Shown piece after piece: positions 42,524-53,868 of a stretch of DNA of 64,000 bases. The notes below the pieces were generated by a model. The model saw nothing but the letters and a program-made list of their open reading frames with translations. It ran no database searches and was not told the DNA's origin. A program made the translations under genes and the position numbers. Each line of letters begins with the position of its first letter. The first letter of the stretch is position 1. The stretch comes from Daedaleopsis sinensis. Its lineage: Eukaryota; Basidiomycota; Agaricomycetes; Polyporales; Polyporaceae. The stretch covers positions 1,984,001 to 2,048,000 of the forward strand of contig CM066310.1 of NCBI GenBank assembly GCA_033807695.1. The letters are read 5' to 3'.

Positions 42524-45408
42524 ATGTCTTCCCGTGCTGCTCGTACCCGTACTCCCTCCGGCAAGGCCGCTGCTGCTAAGGCGGCCAAGGCTGCTCCGGC
42601 CAAGGCTAAGGCTACTCCTGCAAAGGCTGCAGCAGCCAAGCCCGTGAAGACTTCTAAGGCTGTCGCTGAGCGGGCTTCCATGTGCGTATATCTTGACGGT
42701 GTGGATGACTGCTGTCATGCTGACCGATGCTCTTCCAGGACCAAGCCTAAGCCTCGTGCCCGTGCTAAAAAGCCCATCACGTATGTCCTATCTTCTCTTT
42801 ATCGCTCACGTATCTCCATGCCTACTTTTCTCTTCTACAGTCCTGAGATTGTTGAGGATGAGGCGGAGGAGGTGGATGAGGACGAGGCCGCTAAGGAGGA
42901 GGAGGATCATGGCGAGGAAGACAATGCTGAGGAACAGACGGGGGTGGACATTACCTCGTAAGTTACATTCTGCTTTCTCGTTTGCTATTTGCCAACACCT
43001 TCCAGTGATGACGACATCAGCTACACCTCTGTCGCCACCAACGAGGATGATGATGAGGACTATGAGGTTGTCCAGCAGGCTCCAGTCAAAGCTCCTGCTC
43101 GCCGCAAGACAGCACCCCGTAAGGCTCCCACTCCTCAGAGCCCTAAGATCCGGTATGTGTTCGTCTTAGTATATTTCAGCCCTTCACTGAGTTAGTGAAA
43201 CAGTCGTTCTCTCAAGGACGGCGAGGTGCCTGTGAGCCAGGAGAGCCCCTCTCCCAAGTACGTCCACATATCTCTGATCCATCATATACTCAATGATCCA
43301 CAGAAAGCCCAAGAACCCCGTGGCCAGAAAGCCTTCGTTCGCAGTAACGTCTGTAAGCACTCCATCCAGGAAGCGTGTCAAGGAGTAAGCTCAGAGTTTG
43401 CTCTTCTTCTACCGTTTGCTAACCTGAATTTTAGAACTTACTCGGACGAGGACTCTGCGGAGGAGTGAGTCCTGCTACAAGCAGCTACTGCTGACAACAT
43501 ATGTACTAAACGTCTGACGTACAGAGCTTCTCCGGTCAAGAAGGTTAGAGAGGAGTAAGTGTAACATCATCTCTTTGAGATTTCTCCGGTCTGATAGGAT
43601 GGTCAGAACTCCTGCCTCAAATGAGGACTCGGACGTTGAGATGGTGGAGTACGTGTCTACTATCTATGCGATTAGCTTCACTTTGTGCTGATATCGCTAT
43701 TTCAGGGCCGCTGTTGTCAAACGCGGCCGTCGCGGTGTTGAGCTCGTTGACAAGAAAGTTCAGACCGCCCCACCTCTTCCCCGCCGCATTGGGGCTACTA
43801 CCAAGGCTGCTCCTGGTGGAACCCCGAGGAAGGCCAAGGGTGCAGTGGCCCCGAAGTGAGACCGGATGATGCATCTATAACTTTCTGCTTCTAACTGCGA
43901 GCTATAGCTCCGCCGACACATTTTTCAATCCCTCTGATATTGACCGTTCCTCTGACACGTAATGCTTCCTCTACTTTACATCACCTTCCCTTCTCATACT
44001 CTTTACGCTTCTCTTAGATATCGCCGCCAGGCGAAGTTGTTTACGGATGCTACGGACGAGTCTGCTGGGGGCAATGTGGCCCATGTTACCGAAGCGTATG
44101 TCACTTTTAATACACTTTACTTGTTCTCAATCTCAAAGTGTGCTTTCTCCAGGATGCAGGAAGTCCATATTCAAGCACCAAATCTCAACGAGGGTATTCT
44201 TGACTTTGAAACCCCTGGAGCGCTTTGCGAGCTTTTGCTGGAGTCATACAAGTCTCTTCCGGTGTTGCAGTGAGCATACTCATCTCAAGCATTAACATTC
44301 TCTTACATCTTTTCATAGGCCCTGCACAATAGACACCGGAAGCAGCATATTGAGTTCTGCTCTGCTTCAGGATCACATCATTGATGGTCCCTACGATGTA
44401 CACCCTCAGTAAGTTTTTAACTCAGCATAATCATTTGCTACCAATTGACCGACATATCTATAGAGCCCTCTTGGACCTTGTCAAGTTCAGCCATGACGGG
44501 AAAGCCGATGACCCATTCGTCATCAACGCCGCCCGTGCTAATCCCACCCTTGCTAGGGCGTATCAGTATCCCAACTGGAGGGGCTTTTGCTTAGCTGCCA
44601 ACGTCAACAGCCCTACCCCTCCTCGCCTTATCTGTGCGACTATCGTTGTCTGCCTTAGATCTCACATCATTCACCCAATGCAGATGGCTACCACTCCCCC
44701 CCGTTTGATGAAGGAGTTCTTGGGGGTCCCACTCCGCGGTGAACTGGAGCGTTCTATCGCATTCTACGGCACTATCTTCGGCCGAGAGGTTCTTGGTGTT
44801 CAGAACTTTGGTGCCGGCATCGGAGAGCACCGTCAGACTGGCCTGGTGTTCCGCACCTATGCTGATGTTCCCAACAAACCCAGCACCGGTATGTTTTTCC
44901 TTATATGCTATTAACTCATGCTTGAACTGATAATATCTGGTACAGGACGATCTCTTGGAGGCATGGGAGCTAGTCCTGCTATGCTTCGCAAGGCCCAAAC
45001 TCCTAAGCGCGCTGATGCTGGGCCAGCACGTTCTCTGCTCGACATGCGAGACAAAACCAGTTGGAGCTACACCGAGAACTGTGCGTCGCTTTTTCACCGA
45101 TATTCTCTCTAAAATCTAACTGCTTCTCAGTCGCTATCTGGGATGCCCGAGAGTACTTCACTCTTGACAAGGATGATGGGCTCCAGTACTTGCATGAGAA
45201 TGTGGCGTCTCTGCCTCGTCTCCAGGAGGATCTAGAGTTTGGTGACCTTGCCATTCTCTATCACAGTGTTAGTACCTACGACCAAGGGCGTCCGGCGGGG
45301 GGGTCTTCCGGCGACAGGCCTCCTGCATACAATGAGGCTGAGACGGTGCTTTCCATGAACTTGTATGGCGCTGCTCTCGTGTCTAAGCACGGTAGCAAGA
45401 GCATCTAG
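42524..45408 (+). CDS. Lys/Ala-rich chromatin-type hypothetical protein, many exons
   Basis: A gene with well over ten short exons. I verified the first junctions: 42524-42681, 42739-42780, 42841-42957, then 43006 onward. The N-terminus is a linker-histone-like Ala/Lys/Pro repeat (GKAAAAKAAKAAPAKAKA, KPKPRARAKKP), followed by acidic stretches (EEVDEDEAAKEEEDHGEED) and more basic, Pro-rich segments (RRKTAPRKAPTPQSPK). The second half is globular: LLDLVKFSHDGKADDPFV, RGFCLAANVNSP, then at the end SWSYTENF, DLAILYHSVSTY and VLSMNLYGAALVS. The closing strands look like those in other repeat-associated Agaricomycete proteins. The composition suggests a nuclear, nucleic-acid-binding protein; the function is not known. 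It is the last cargo gene before the Rep-helicase. Confidence 0.65.
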
Positions 45409-46109
45409 CTGGCTACGTATCGCCTTCTCCCTATTATCATCTTGTACCTTGCTTTCTCGACGACGTCTTCAACAGACATCTTATGGTATTCTGCACTCTC
45501 ACCTTTTTATTTTGCTGCTGAACTTGTGCTCCTCCCCCACATTTGTTGTCCGTCTGTTTCATGAACTTCTTCATCGTTACCGGCATGTTCTGACTCGGTC
45601 ATCTACTAGTATGGACTTCTCTGTCGCTCGCATGTAACACGTCTTCCAACGTGCTTTACCTATACCTGACAAATTGAAGTGTTCCATGCTATACGCTCTA
45701 TTTCAGCGACAACAAACTCAGTACAGAACCTGAATTTTGAGGAGCAGAACGATGTTGCTCTGAGTTTAAGAGAGACACGATCACATGACTTTTGACGCAC
45801 ACAGCATGTTGAAGTTCAATGAGACGCCCACCTCCTTCAACCGAAACTGCCTCGTCACCATCTACTAGACCGATCCTCCTACACAATATGTGTCAGCACT
45901 CAGGAATACCCTTACTGTTCCAGCTGTGGAAGAGCATTGTGATGCTCATGATAAGTATGCTAATCATAGGACACAGTAGAGTGCTTCAAGCACCTCTGTT
46001 CAACTGCCTCCACCTATCAAACTTAGAATTCTACGACCTAGATATATCCTCAGGTATGTCATTCTGGTGACGTGTGGACCAGAGCCTTTGCTAACTCATT
46101 TCTCTAGTC
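45409..46109. other. Leader of the Rep-helicase gene, possible decayed exons
   Basis: No intact gene. A stretch near 45720-45860 translates as NLNFEEQNDVALSLRETRSH with nearby stops, like an N-terminal Helitron segment that has decayed. A consensus intron-like GTATGT...TTTCTCTAG ends just before the ATG at 46110, so an upstream exon may exist. Confidence 0.4.
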
Positions 46110-49100
46110 ATGTCTATGCATTACCTCTGCAACCCTGTGCAGTCTTTATATCATAACTCTTATGGCATGTTGTACAGCCCGGGTTTTGCAGACGCCCGTT
46201 TAACAAGTACTGCGCCCCATGTGGGCAGGGTTTTGGGAGGCACCCTCTTGGCAAGCACTCCCCAAGTTTGTAATTATAATTTGGGTTCATCATTTGAGGA
46301 GACTCTGCAAACAATGCCCACAACGGAATCTTACTTCGGTTATAGCCTTGACAATGCGCTATGCAACAGCAGTCGTTCAATTTTCATTGCAGTGTCTCTA
46401 ATCAAGCATCATATATTGAGCCAGACCGCTTACAAACATGACAATGTTGTGCATAGGGCTAATATTGGCATGCTGAGTAAGCTTACATATAAACAAGGAC
46501 TGCGGCGTAACTTAACCCTGGCAGATCAATTTCCGAGCTGCTTTGGAGGTGAACGACCTAGAGCTCAGGGCAGTAAAGGAGTTGCCAAAAGCTGGTCCTC
46601 TACGCAATTATGCGACTATCCAACGGTTGGCGATATCCTGCCAGATACTACATTCAAGTTTTTGTCCTATAATCCGAAGGATACATTCATATCTACCACC
46701 AGGGCGGTAGGAGTGGATCTTCCCATTTCTCTTTTAACCGCTAAATTGACAAAACCTATATTGACCGACATTGCTTTGAAGCATGGTATTTCTGGGATCA
46801 CAAAACATTACTCAAAAGATGATATAGCACAACTTCTACTCTCTCACCGGTGTTCTGTGTGCCCAGGCTACTTATCTATATTTACGCCTGTCGCATCTCC
46901 TAAAACTACCAAGCAGCGTGTTCAAGAGCATCGGAAACGTATGAAACCTTTGCCTGAAGGAAATGATTTCCCTCCTAAGCCATTAACTCGTAGTCTAGAA
47001 AGTGAAATTATCTCAGACTTTGCGAAAGCTGTGCAAGTTGACAGTTTCTTGGAGAGCGCATGTGCTGTGTGCGGGCTGCTTACACCAAAAAATGAGCTTC
47101 AAATTATGGAGACTGCTGGCCTCAACTTAGACATACTGATACCTAATGGTCCAGTCACTCGTAAAGAGCGACAATCCCAAGATGAAGTCATCTCTGAACT
47201 GCCAGGTCCAGTAACTATCCCGAACTGCAAGGACATTTGTTCCTCCTGTTTAAAGGATATTAATGTTGGGAAACTACCGAGTGATAGCCTAGCTAACGGG
47301 TTGTGGATTGGGGAGATCCCGCCGCAATTGCAGGGTTTGAGTTGGACGGAAAAAATGCTGATATCCAGGGTCAAACACAACATCTGTATTGTCAAAGTTC
47401 ACGTCTCTGGAATGTCCAAAATGAAGGCAAATGTGGTCAGTCACTCTCTTCCAATGCCTAAGATCCACAATGCACTACCTCCTGCAAGAGAAGAGTTAGA
47501 TGATGTTCTGGCATTTATGTATATTGGACCGAACATTCCAACCCACAAAGACTACAAAAGAACTCCTATGCTAGTGCGTCGTAACAAAGTAAAGGAGGCG
47601 CTTGAATGGCTGAAGTTAAATCACTGTGACTATGCTGACCTTGACATATCTTACAATAATTTGAGTGAGTACTCAGAGGAGGAACCACCGGTCATCGTCA
47701 ACTATACTCAAAGTATGGAGTCCAACAAAGATCCTGAATCCACTGCAGTCAATGATACGGAGGAGGATGAAGGTATTGAGCAAGGAGACTGCCCATTCGT
47801 TGTTCATGGATTGACCGGAACTGCTCTGGCGGACCTTGCCGATGTTCGCCCATATGAGATTACTGCACGAGCAGTAGAGCATTTCAAATCAAATGGAAAG
47901 GCTCTCGGCATAGGTCAAGCCAAACAGCCTGAAAGTCTTTATGACAACCCGCAATTATATCCTCAGATGTTTCCATGGCTATTCCCATACGGAATGGGAG
48001 GATTGAACAACATGTGTAGTCACGGAACTAAAGCAGTGTCTGAGGAGCGTCGGAAGCAGCAACTACTGATGTACCATGACAAACGTTTCCAGCTAGAACC
48101 TCTGTTTCCACTTGTCGCTTTGAACCACGAGCAAATCAAGAAGTCCACAAAGGGGGGATATATTCTTGCTGATAAGAGTAAATTCCGTGACATTGCGCAG
48201 CGCATAGTGAATATTGATTTGGCAACACTTAGAGATATAGTAGACCGCTTGAAATCTGGTCCAGTAAAGCCTGAGACTGAATCTGAGAAGGAGTGCTTTA
48301 AGGTACTAAATGACTTGGATCATGTTAATCATCGAGTACAAGGGTCTATAACCAGCAAGAAATATATGCGCAATGAAATATGGTCATTAGTTTCATATCT
48401 CGGAGCACCGTCATGGTTTATTACATTTGCTCCTGCAGATGTTAAGCACCCAGTTGCGCTGTACATGGCAGATACAAATCAAGAATTTGTACCAAAGTTT
48501 AGAGATCAGGATGAACGACTACGTCTCATTGCAAACAATCCTGTGGCTGGAGCTCGATTCTTCAACGTAATGGTTAACTTATTTCTGAAGTATGTCCTAG
48601 GTGAAGGGCTAGATCGACCTGGGCTTTATGGTGATACCTCAGGATATTATGGGACGGTAGAGCAGCAAGGTCGTCTAACGCTCCATCTACATATGCTGGT
48701 TTGGATCAGAAATTCTCTCACGCCTCAAGAAATTCGTGATCGTATTATGGACCCTGAGTCTGATTTCCAACAGAAAATGGTTGAGTATTTAGAGAGTGTA
48801 CATAAAGGAGAGTTTCTTGATGGAGATATGGAGGCAGTTGGTGAGCGACTTGATAAGGCAAAACTGGATAATCCATTCCGTGTTCCAGCCACTGAGAAAT
48901 TGCCTCAAGTACCACCATCAAAGTGCGGGCATGATAATGATCCCAGTTGTGCTCGGTGTAAAGCTTACAATACTTGGTGGGCTGCATACATCAAGGAAGT
49001 AGACGAGATTTTATATACATCTAATGTACACAAATGCACTACAAGGAACCGGAAAGGTCAGTTACCAAAAGGAGGGCAAGGCAGCATGGCTGAGGTGGAT

Positions 49101-52100
49101 AATCGAGGATGTACGGATCCAGTTACTAGGACATGTAAAGCTAGATTCCCTCGAGAGACATTTGTAGACACTGCTGTGGATCCAGAGACTGGAGCTCTAA
49201 TTATGAAGAAGGGTGAGCCGTGGTTGAATACCTTCACTCCATCGGTGTCATATCTACTCCGATGCAATCACGATGTCACTAGTCTTTTATCAGGTACAGC
49301 CATTAAGTCTGTTATTGCATATGTTGCAGATTATATAACTAAGACCCCGCTGAAAACCCACGTCATGTTTCAGTCTATACAGAAAGTGTTTGAGAGAAAC
49401 ACTGAGCTTATTGGGGGCAGTCAAAGTGCTCGAGATAAAGCGAGATCTCTAATCACTAAAATGGTCAATGCCCTCACCGCTGCGTCAGAGATAGGGGGTC
49501 CTATGGCATCTATGTATCTTTTGAAGCATCCTGACCATTACACTAGTCACAAGTTTAGGCCATGCTTCTGGAGAGGATACGTGCTTGAAGTCATGCAAGC
49601 ATGGCAGGATTCAAAAGATATCACGCAGGAGGGTAAATCTACTGTAGTTGTGGATTGTGATCAGGGCGGTCAAGAGGGATCTAATAGAATTGTCGCCCTG
49701 TCACCAGTTATTGATTACATGCACCGGCCAGTTGAGTTAGAGCATATTAGTGTGTATGACTGGGTGCGTAGATATAACAAGAGGCCCATTCCCAAGAGTA
49801 GGCGAAGACTTGTTGCCCACCTTGCTTCAGCACCTCATGTCAATGACGGGGATGACAGTGATGAGTTTGAGAACGATTACTATGTGGATGAGCAGATACC
49901 TGCTAAGGCTGTGGGAGGGAAGGCTGAACATACTGAATATGATGATCCGGAGCTACTTGAGGATAGTGATGGGGACCTGAGCGACAATGATGATTGTGAA
50001 CTAGCTCCAACTTGTAAAGGAGGAGGACATCCTTTAGCCCAGGAAGAGGAGGAGTCTGACGACGAATTACTCTTGACAACAAAGACTGCTCAGAAGTATA
50101 AGGAGACTGAGCTTTGTAATATGGTCAAGAAAAAGAGTAACTCTCAATCCTACTCTAACTTCACAATAAAACATCCTCAAGCACGAACACACGAGGTTTG
50201 TCTTCTTGAAGAACTAGAATCTTATATCCCAAACTTTATTGGAGGCGCATTTCCACGTAAAGATGCGGGGAGTCGTGAGGAGTATTGCATGACAATGCTG
50301 ACTTTATTCAAGCCATGGAGAACCGGAAATGACTTAAGGCCCAATGCTGATACATCTTGGAGTAATGTATTTGAAGGTCATAGCTTTACTGAACGTCAAA
50401 CAGAGCTGATGAAATTCTTCCATATCCGTTATGAATGTAATGATGCCAGAGACGACTTCTCTGCTATGCGTAAGCAGGCAGAGAAAGGGTATCAACACGT
50501 ATATATGAGCAATGACGACCTTGATGAAATAGAGACTCAGCAACACATATTTGATGGCGAGGCCACAAGTGCAGAGCGGGAAGATGCTATAGTCAATGCT
50601 GATGATTGGGATCTAGATTCCAGGGCAGAGATTCTAAGAAAGTCAAGAATGGCTACAGCAGAAAACATTATGAATATCTCAGGATGGATGGATCGTATGC
50701 AAATCAATGATGTGGAGAACCTACCCAAGATATCTAGACGCCTCAAACCTGCTACACCTGCGACAGATTGGAAGACAATGCTCGATAACTTGAGAAAAGA
50801 TATTCTTGAAAGCAGAGCCGCTGAAGCAGGAAAAGCAACCAACAATTCATCTCAGCTACCGGTGAATGAGGAGGTGAACAAAGTCAAACTTGTAGACAAA
50901 CAGTACTTTGTCTCCAAAAGTTTTGAGATCAAGGACCCGCAAGCTAGAGAGTTGATTGATAATATCGTTATTACATTCAGCTTGAACGAGGAGCAAGAGA
51001 GAGCCTTTAGAATTGTAGCAAATCACGCAGTAGAGTCGTGTGGGGAGCACTTAAAAATGTATTTAGGCGGCATGGCTGGCACAGGCAAATCTCAGGTTAT
51101 CAAAGCTTTATCGCACTTTTTTGCAGAGAGACATGAGAGTTATCGTTTTATGTGCCTTGCGCCTACGGGCTCAGCGGCAGCCCTGATAGGTGGCTCTACC
51201 TATCACTCAATGCTCGGTTTCCGTTCAAAAGACTCTGCCGAGTCCATATCTTCTATCCAACAAGTCAGAGAAAGGCTGCGATTTGTCCAATACATATTTA
51301 TTGATGAAGTAAGTATGGTGGACTGCGCTAGCTTGTATAAGATATGTGCAAAGATGTGTGCTGCTATTCAAAATGATGGAGCACCTTTCGGTGGTATCAA
51401 TATGATATTTGCAGGAGACTTTGCCCAGCTTCCTCCCTCCATGAATGGAAAGGCACTGTATGCACATGATGTTGGTCGGGTCATCCACCGTACCCATGAC
51501 CATGCAAAGCAAAAGGCCTCTATAGGCAAAGCTTTGTGGCATCAATTTACTACAGTCGTAATACTTAGACAAAATATGAGACAGCGATCTCAGACGCCAG
51601 AAGATGCAAAGCTCCGTACAGCTTTGGAAAACCTTCGATATCGTGCATGTACGGAAGATGATATCCGGTTGATAGAATCTAGAGTAGCAGGGAGAGGTAA
51701 ACATCAACCTAAAATAAATCAACCAAGATTCCGCAATGTCTCAGTAATTACTTCATGGAATTCTTATCGGGACAAGATCAATGAACTTGGGTGTGCACGG
51801 TTTGCTAGAGAGAATAAATGTGTACTTAAGTCATTCTACTCCATTGATAAACTCACTGCAGAGACTGACCCATCTGAGCTACCAAAGGGTATTCGGGCTA
51901 AACGAGTAAATCCTAAGCGTAAGAACAATATCATTAATGAGAAGCTACAAACATCGTTATGGGGACTAGATCACCACTTATCTGAGCACCATCCTGGAAC
52001 TCTCAACATATGTGTTGGCATGCCAGTTATGATAAAAGTCAATGAGGCTACGGAATGCTGTGTGACTAATGGAGCTGAAGGTGAAGTTATAGGCTGGACA

Positions 52101-53789
52101 TCAAGACCTATTCCTAATTCAGAGGACAAGTTGGCATTAGAAACCCTGTTCATTCGACTTACCGCTGCGCCTACCAAGGTCCAACTACCTGGCCTTCCAG
52201 AAAATGTGATTCCTCTATCTCACTCCAAGCGCAAAGTGAAATGCAAGATGCCCAACGGTAAAATACTTGAGATTGAGAGAGATCAGGTATCAGTCGTTCC
52301 CAACTTTGCCATGACTGACTTTGCATCTCAAGGTCGCACTCGGCCTAATAATGTTTGTGATTTACAGAATTGTAGAACTCACCAGTCTGTATATACCTGT
52401 TTGTCAAGAGGATCAACTCTGGAAGGGACAATCCTTATTCAATCCTTTGATTCATCTAAATTGACAGGGGGAATTGCAGGGAGTCTGCGTCAAGAATTCC
52501 GGGAACTTGAATTACTGGATGAGATAACTCGCCTGCGTTACTTGGGCCAAGTACCTCCTCAAGTGGTAGGAATCACTCGAAATGAACTGATTCATTCATT
52601 CCGCAAGTGGAAGGGAGAAAACTTTATGCCAAAGTCTATGCATAGCGCAATAAAGTGGTCAGACAAAAACCCTTTCCCGGTGAATCCTGTGACCGAGGAC
52701 AGCCCGTGGACAATAGTCAAAACTTCAGGGAAAAATGCAGACACTTCTAAGGAGAAAGGCACAGTCAAGCGCGATATATCTAATTTTATCAGTGCAAAAG
52801 GGACTCAAGCTCTTAGGTCAATTGGGAACTCCTTAGTGAAGAAGACTGACAAACGGAAACGTGACATTGAAGATGAAGAGTTACGCAATACAGCCGCAGT
52901 ACGCAAACGAGCAAAGCCAATCAGAGTCAATGCTCCTCCCTTGGGAAGTTCATTAAAGGGAATACCATGGGATGAGGACAACTGGAGTTGCGCATATGAC
53001 AGTCTTATGACAATACTTTTCTCTGTATACTCTGAATGCCAGGATGCATGGCAAAGTGACGCATCTCCCAGAAGTGATATATTGCTCAAACTTGATGAGG
53101 TGTTCAATAAATGTCTCTCTGATCCTAGTACATCAACACTATCACAAGCTAGAGACCAAGTACGAAATATGCTCGGTTGCGAGGATCATGAGCTTGGACC
53201 TAAAGGCAAGACTACCACAGATCTATATCTACTAGCTCGTAGAATGTTAGCAATAGATGATAATGTACTACTCAAGAGTTACGTGTGCCGCTCATGCGAA
53301 TATAAAGAAGTAGACAAACCATTTTATGACATTCTATGGACATGTTCCAATCAAATGTGGAAGAATCACCCAGACAAACTGGGAACACCAAAGGGGAAAA
53401 CAACGGCCAAGTGGTTAAATGCTCTAAGGACTCAACAAAGAGAACGTCACTGCCCTCAATGTAACCGCCATCTATTAAGATATCTCAAGTACGATGTGGC
53501 TCCTCCATTTATTGCATTTACTCTAAGAGAATTTAAAATGCGAGTTGACAATCAGTTTGTTCTGCAGGAAATTAATCAAATGTATAGGCTGTGTGGAATT
53601 ATATATATTGGCAATAATCACTTTATATCTAGAATTGTTGATAAATCTGGAGGCGTATGGCTACATGATGGAATTGAGCATAAGGAGCATGTACTATATT
53701 ATGACAATATAATTAATTTCCCTTACCAGAAGTTGCAGACTGTTAGTAATGATTATGTCATGGCTTTAGTGTTATATACCAAGCTGTAA
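46110..53789 (+). CDS. Helitron-type Rep/PIF1 helicase with C-terminal peptidase-like domain, 2,559 aa
   Basis: A single uninterrupted frame. It would nick and unwind DNA for rolling-circle transposition. DUF6570-like region at residues ~405-540 (SWTEKMLISRVKHN, ELDDVLAFMYIGP). Helitron-like N domain from ~609 (LYPQMFPWLFPYGMGG). HUH motif as LHLHMLVW at ~856; Rep tyrosines in YVADYITK at ~1070. PIF1-type helicase with Walker A GMAGTGKS at ~1653, Walker B FIDEVSMVD at ~1730, and FAGDFAQLPP. The final ~275 residues start WDEDNWSCAYDSLMTIL (candidate nucleophilic Cys), have a CxxC pair (CPQC) and NNHFISR plus VWLHDG (candidate His and acidic residue), resembling a ubiquitin-specific-type cysteine peptidase. 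The gene is clearly richer in A+T than its neighbours. It ends 64 bp before the right inverted repeat. Confidence 0.88.
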   Translation: MSMHYLCNPVQSLYHNSYGMLYSPGFADARLTSTAPHVGRVLGGTLLASTPQVCNYNLGSSFEETLQTMPTTESYFGYSLDNALCNSSRSIFIAVSLIKHHILSQTAYKHDNVVHRANIGMLSKLTYKQGLRRNLTLADQFPSCFGGERPRAQGSKGVAKSWSSTQLCDYPTVGDILPDTTFKFLSYNPKDTFISTTRAVGVDLPISLLTAKLTKPILTDIALKHGISGITKHYSKDDIAQLLLSHRCSVCPGYLSIFTPVASPKTTKQRVQEHRKRMKPLPEGNDFPPKPLTRSLESEIISDFAKAVQVDSFLESACAVCGLLTPKNELQIMETAGLNLDILIPNGPVTRKERQSQDEVISELPGPVTIPNCKDICSSCLKDINVGKLPSDSLANGLWIGEIPPQLQGLSWTEKMLISRVKHNICIVKVHVSGMSKMKANVVSHSLPMPKIHNALPPAREELDDVLAFMYIGPNIPTHKDYKRTPMLVRRNKVKEALEWLKLNHCDYADLDISYNNLSEYSEEEPPVIVNYTQSMESNKDPESTAVNDTEEDEGIEQGDCPFVVHGLTGTALADLADVRPYEITARAVEHFKSNGKALGIGQAKQPESLYDNPQLYPQMFPWLFPYGMGGLNNMCSHGTKAVSEERRKQQLLMYHDKRFQLEPLFPLVALNHEQIKKSTKGGYILADKSKFRDIAQRIVNIDLATLRDIVDRLKSGPVKPETESEKECFKVLNDLDHVNHRVQGSITSKKYMRNEIWSLVSYLGAPSWFITFAPADVKHPVALYMADTNQEFVPKFRDQDERLRLIANNPVAGARFFNVMVNLFLKYVLGEGLDRPGLYGDTSGYYGTVEQQGRLTLHLHMLVWIRNSLTPQEIRDRIMDPESDFQQKMVEYLESVHKGEFLDGDMEAVGERLDKAKLDNPFRVPATEKLPQVPPSKCGHDNDPSCARCKAYNTWWAAYIKEVDEILYTSNVHKCTTRNRKGQLPKGGQGSMAEVDNRGCTDPVTRTCKARFPRETFVDTAVDPETGALIMKKGEPWLNTFTPSVSYLLRCNHDVTSLLSGTAIKSVIAYVADYITKTPLKTHVMFQSIQKVFERNTELIGGSQSARDKARSLITKMVNALTAASEIGGPMASMYLLKHPDHYTSHKFRPCFWRGYVLEVMQAWQDSKDITQEGKSTVVVDCDQGGQEGSNRIVALSPVIDYMHRPVELEHISVYDWVRRYNKRPIPKSRRRLVAHLASAPHVNDGDDSDEFENDYYVDEQIPAKAVGGKAEHTEYDDPELLEDSDGDLSDNDDCELAPTCKGGGHPLAQEEEESDDELLLTTKTAQKYKETELCNMVKKKSNSQSYSNFTIKHPQARTHEVCLLEELESYIPNFIGGAFPRKDAGSREEYCMTMLTLFKPWRTGNDLRPNADTSWSNVFEGHSFTERQTELMKFFHIRYECNDARDDFSAMRKQAEKGYQHVYMSNDDLDEIETQQHIFDGEATSAEREDAIVNADDWDLDSRAEILRKSRMATAENIMNISGWMDRMQINDVENLPKISRRLKPATPATDWKTMLDNLRKDILESRAAEAGKATNNSSQLPVNEEVNKVKLVDKQYFVSKSFEIKDPQARELIDNIVITFSLNEEQERAFRIVANHAVESCGEHLKMYLGGMAGTGKSQVIKALSHFFAERHESYRFMCLAPTGSAAALIGGSTYHSMLGFRSKDSAESISSIQQVRERLRFVQYIFIDEVSMVDCASLYKICAKMCAAIQNDGAPFGGINMIFAGDFAQLPPSMNGKALYAHDVGRVIHRTHDHAKQKASIGKALWHQFTTVVILRQNMRQRSQTPEDAKLRTALENLRYRACTEDDIRLIESRVAGRGKHQPKINQPRFRNVSVITSWNSYRDKINELGCARFARENKCVLKSFYSIDKLTAETDPSELPKGIRAKRVNPKRKNNIINEKLQTSLWGLDHHLSEHHPGTLNICVGMPVMIKVNEATECCVTNGAEGEVIGWTSRPIPNSEDKLALETLFIRLTAAPTKVQLPGLPENVIPLSHSKRKVKCKMPNGKILEIERDQVSVVPNFAMTDFASQGRTRPNNVCDLQNCRTHQSVYTCLSRGSTLEGTILIQSFDSSKLTGGIAGSLRQEFRELELLDEITRLRYLGQVPPQVVGITRNELIHSFRKWKGENFMPKSMHSAIKWSDKNPFPVNPVTEDSPWTIVKTSGKNADTSKEKGTVKRDISNFISAKGTQALRSIGNSLVKKTDKRKRDIEDEELRNTAAVRKRAKPIRVNAPPLGSSLKGIPWDEDNWSCAYDSLMTILFSVYSECQDAWQSDASPRSDILLKLDEVFNKCLSDPSTSTLSQARDQVRNMLGCEDHELGPKGKTTTDLYLLARRMLAIDDNVLLKSYVCRSCEYKEVDKPFYDILWTCSNQMWKNHPDKLGTPKGKTTAKWLNALRTQQRERHCPQCNRHLLRYLKYDVAPPFIAFTLREFKMRVDNQFVLQEINQMYRLCGIIYIGNNHFISRIVDKSGGVWLHDGIEHKEHVLYYDNIINFPYQKLQTVSNDYVMALVLYTKL

Positions 53790-53836
53790 TATACCAAGGT
53801 CTTACTCTTTATCATGCTTTGAGCTCAACCCCCCTT

Positions 53837-53852
53837 ACACTCATCAATCGTA
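53837..53852. repeat. 16-bp inverted repeat, right copy
   Basis: Reverse complement of 26995-27010, placed 48 bp after the Rep-helicase stop codon and 4 bp before the hairpin. Confidence 0.7.
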
Positions 53853-53856
53853 CTGT

Positions 53857-53868
53857 GCCAGACCTGGC
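53857..53868. other. Terminal hairpin (GCCAG-AC-CTGGC)
   Basis: A perfect five-base stem with a two-base loop, directly outside the right 16-bp repeat. Helitron-class elements end with a short hairpin that marks termination of rolling-circle transfer. The position is right, but a stem this short can also occur by chance. Confidence 0.5.
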
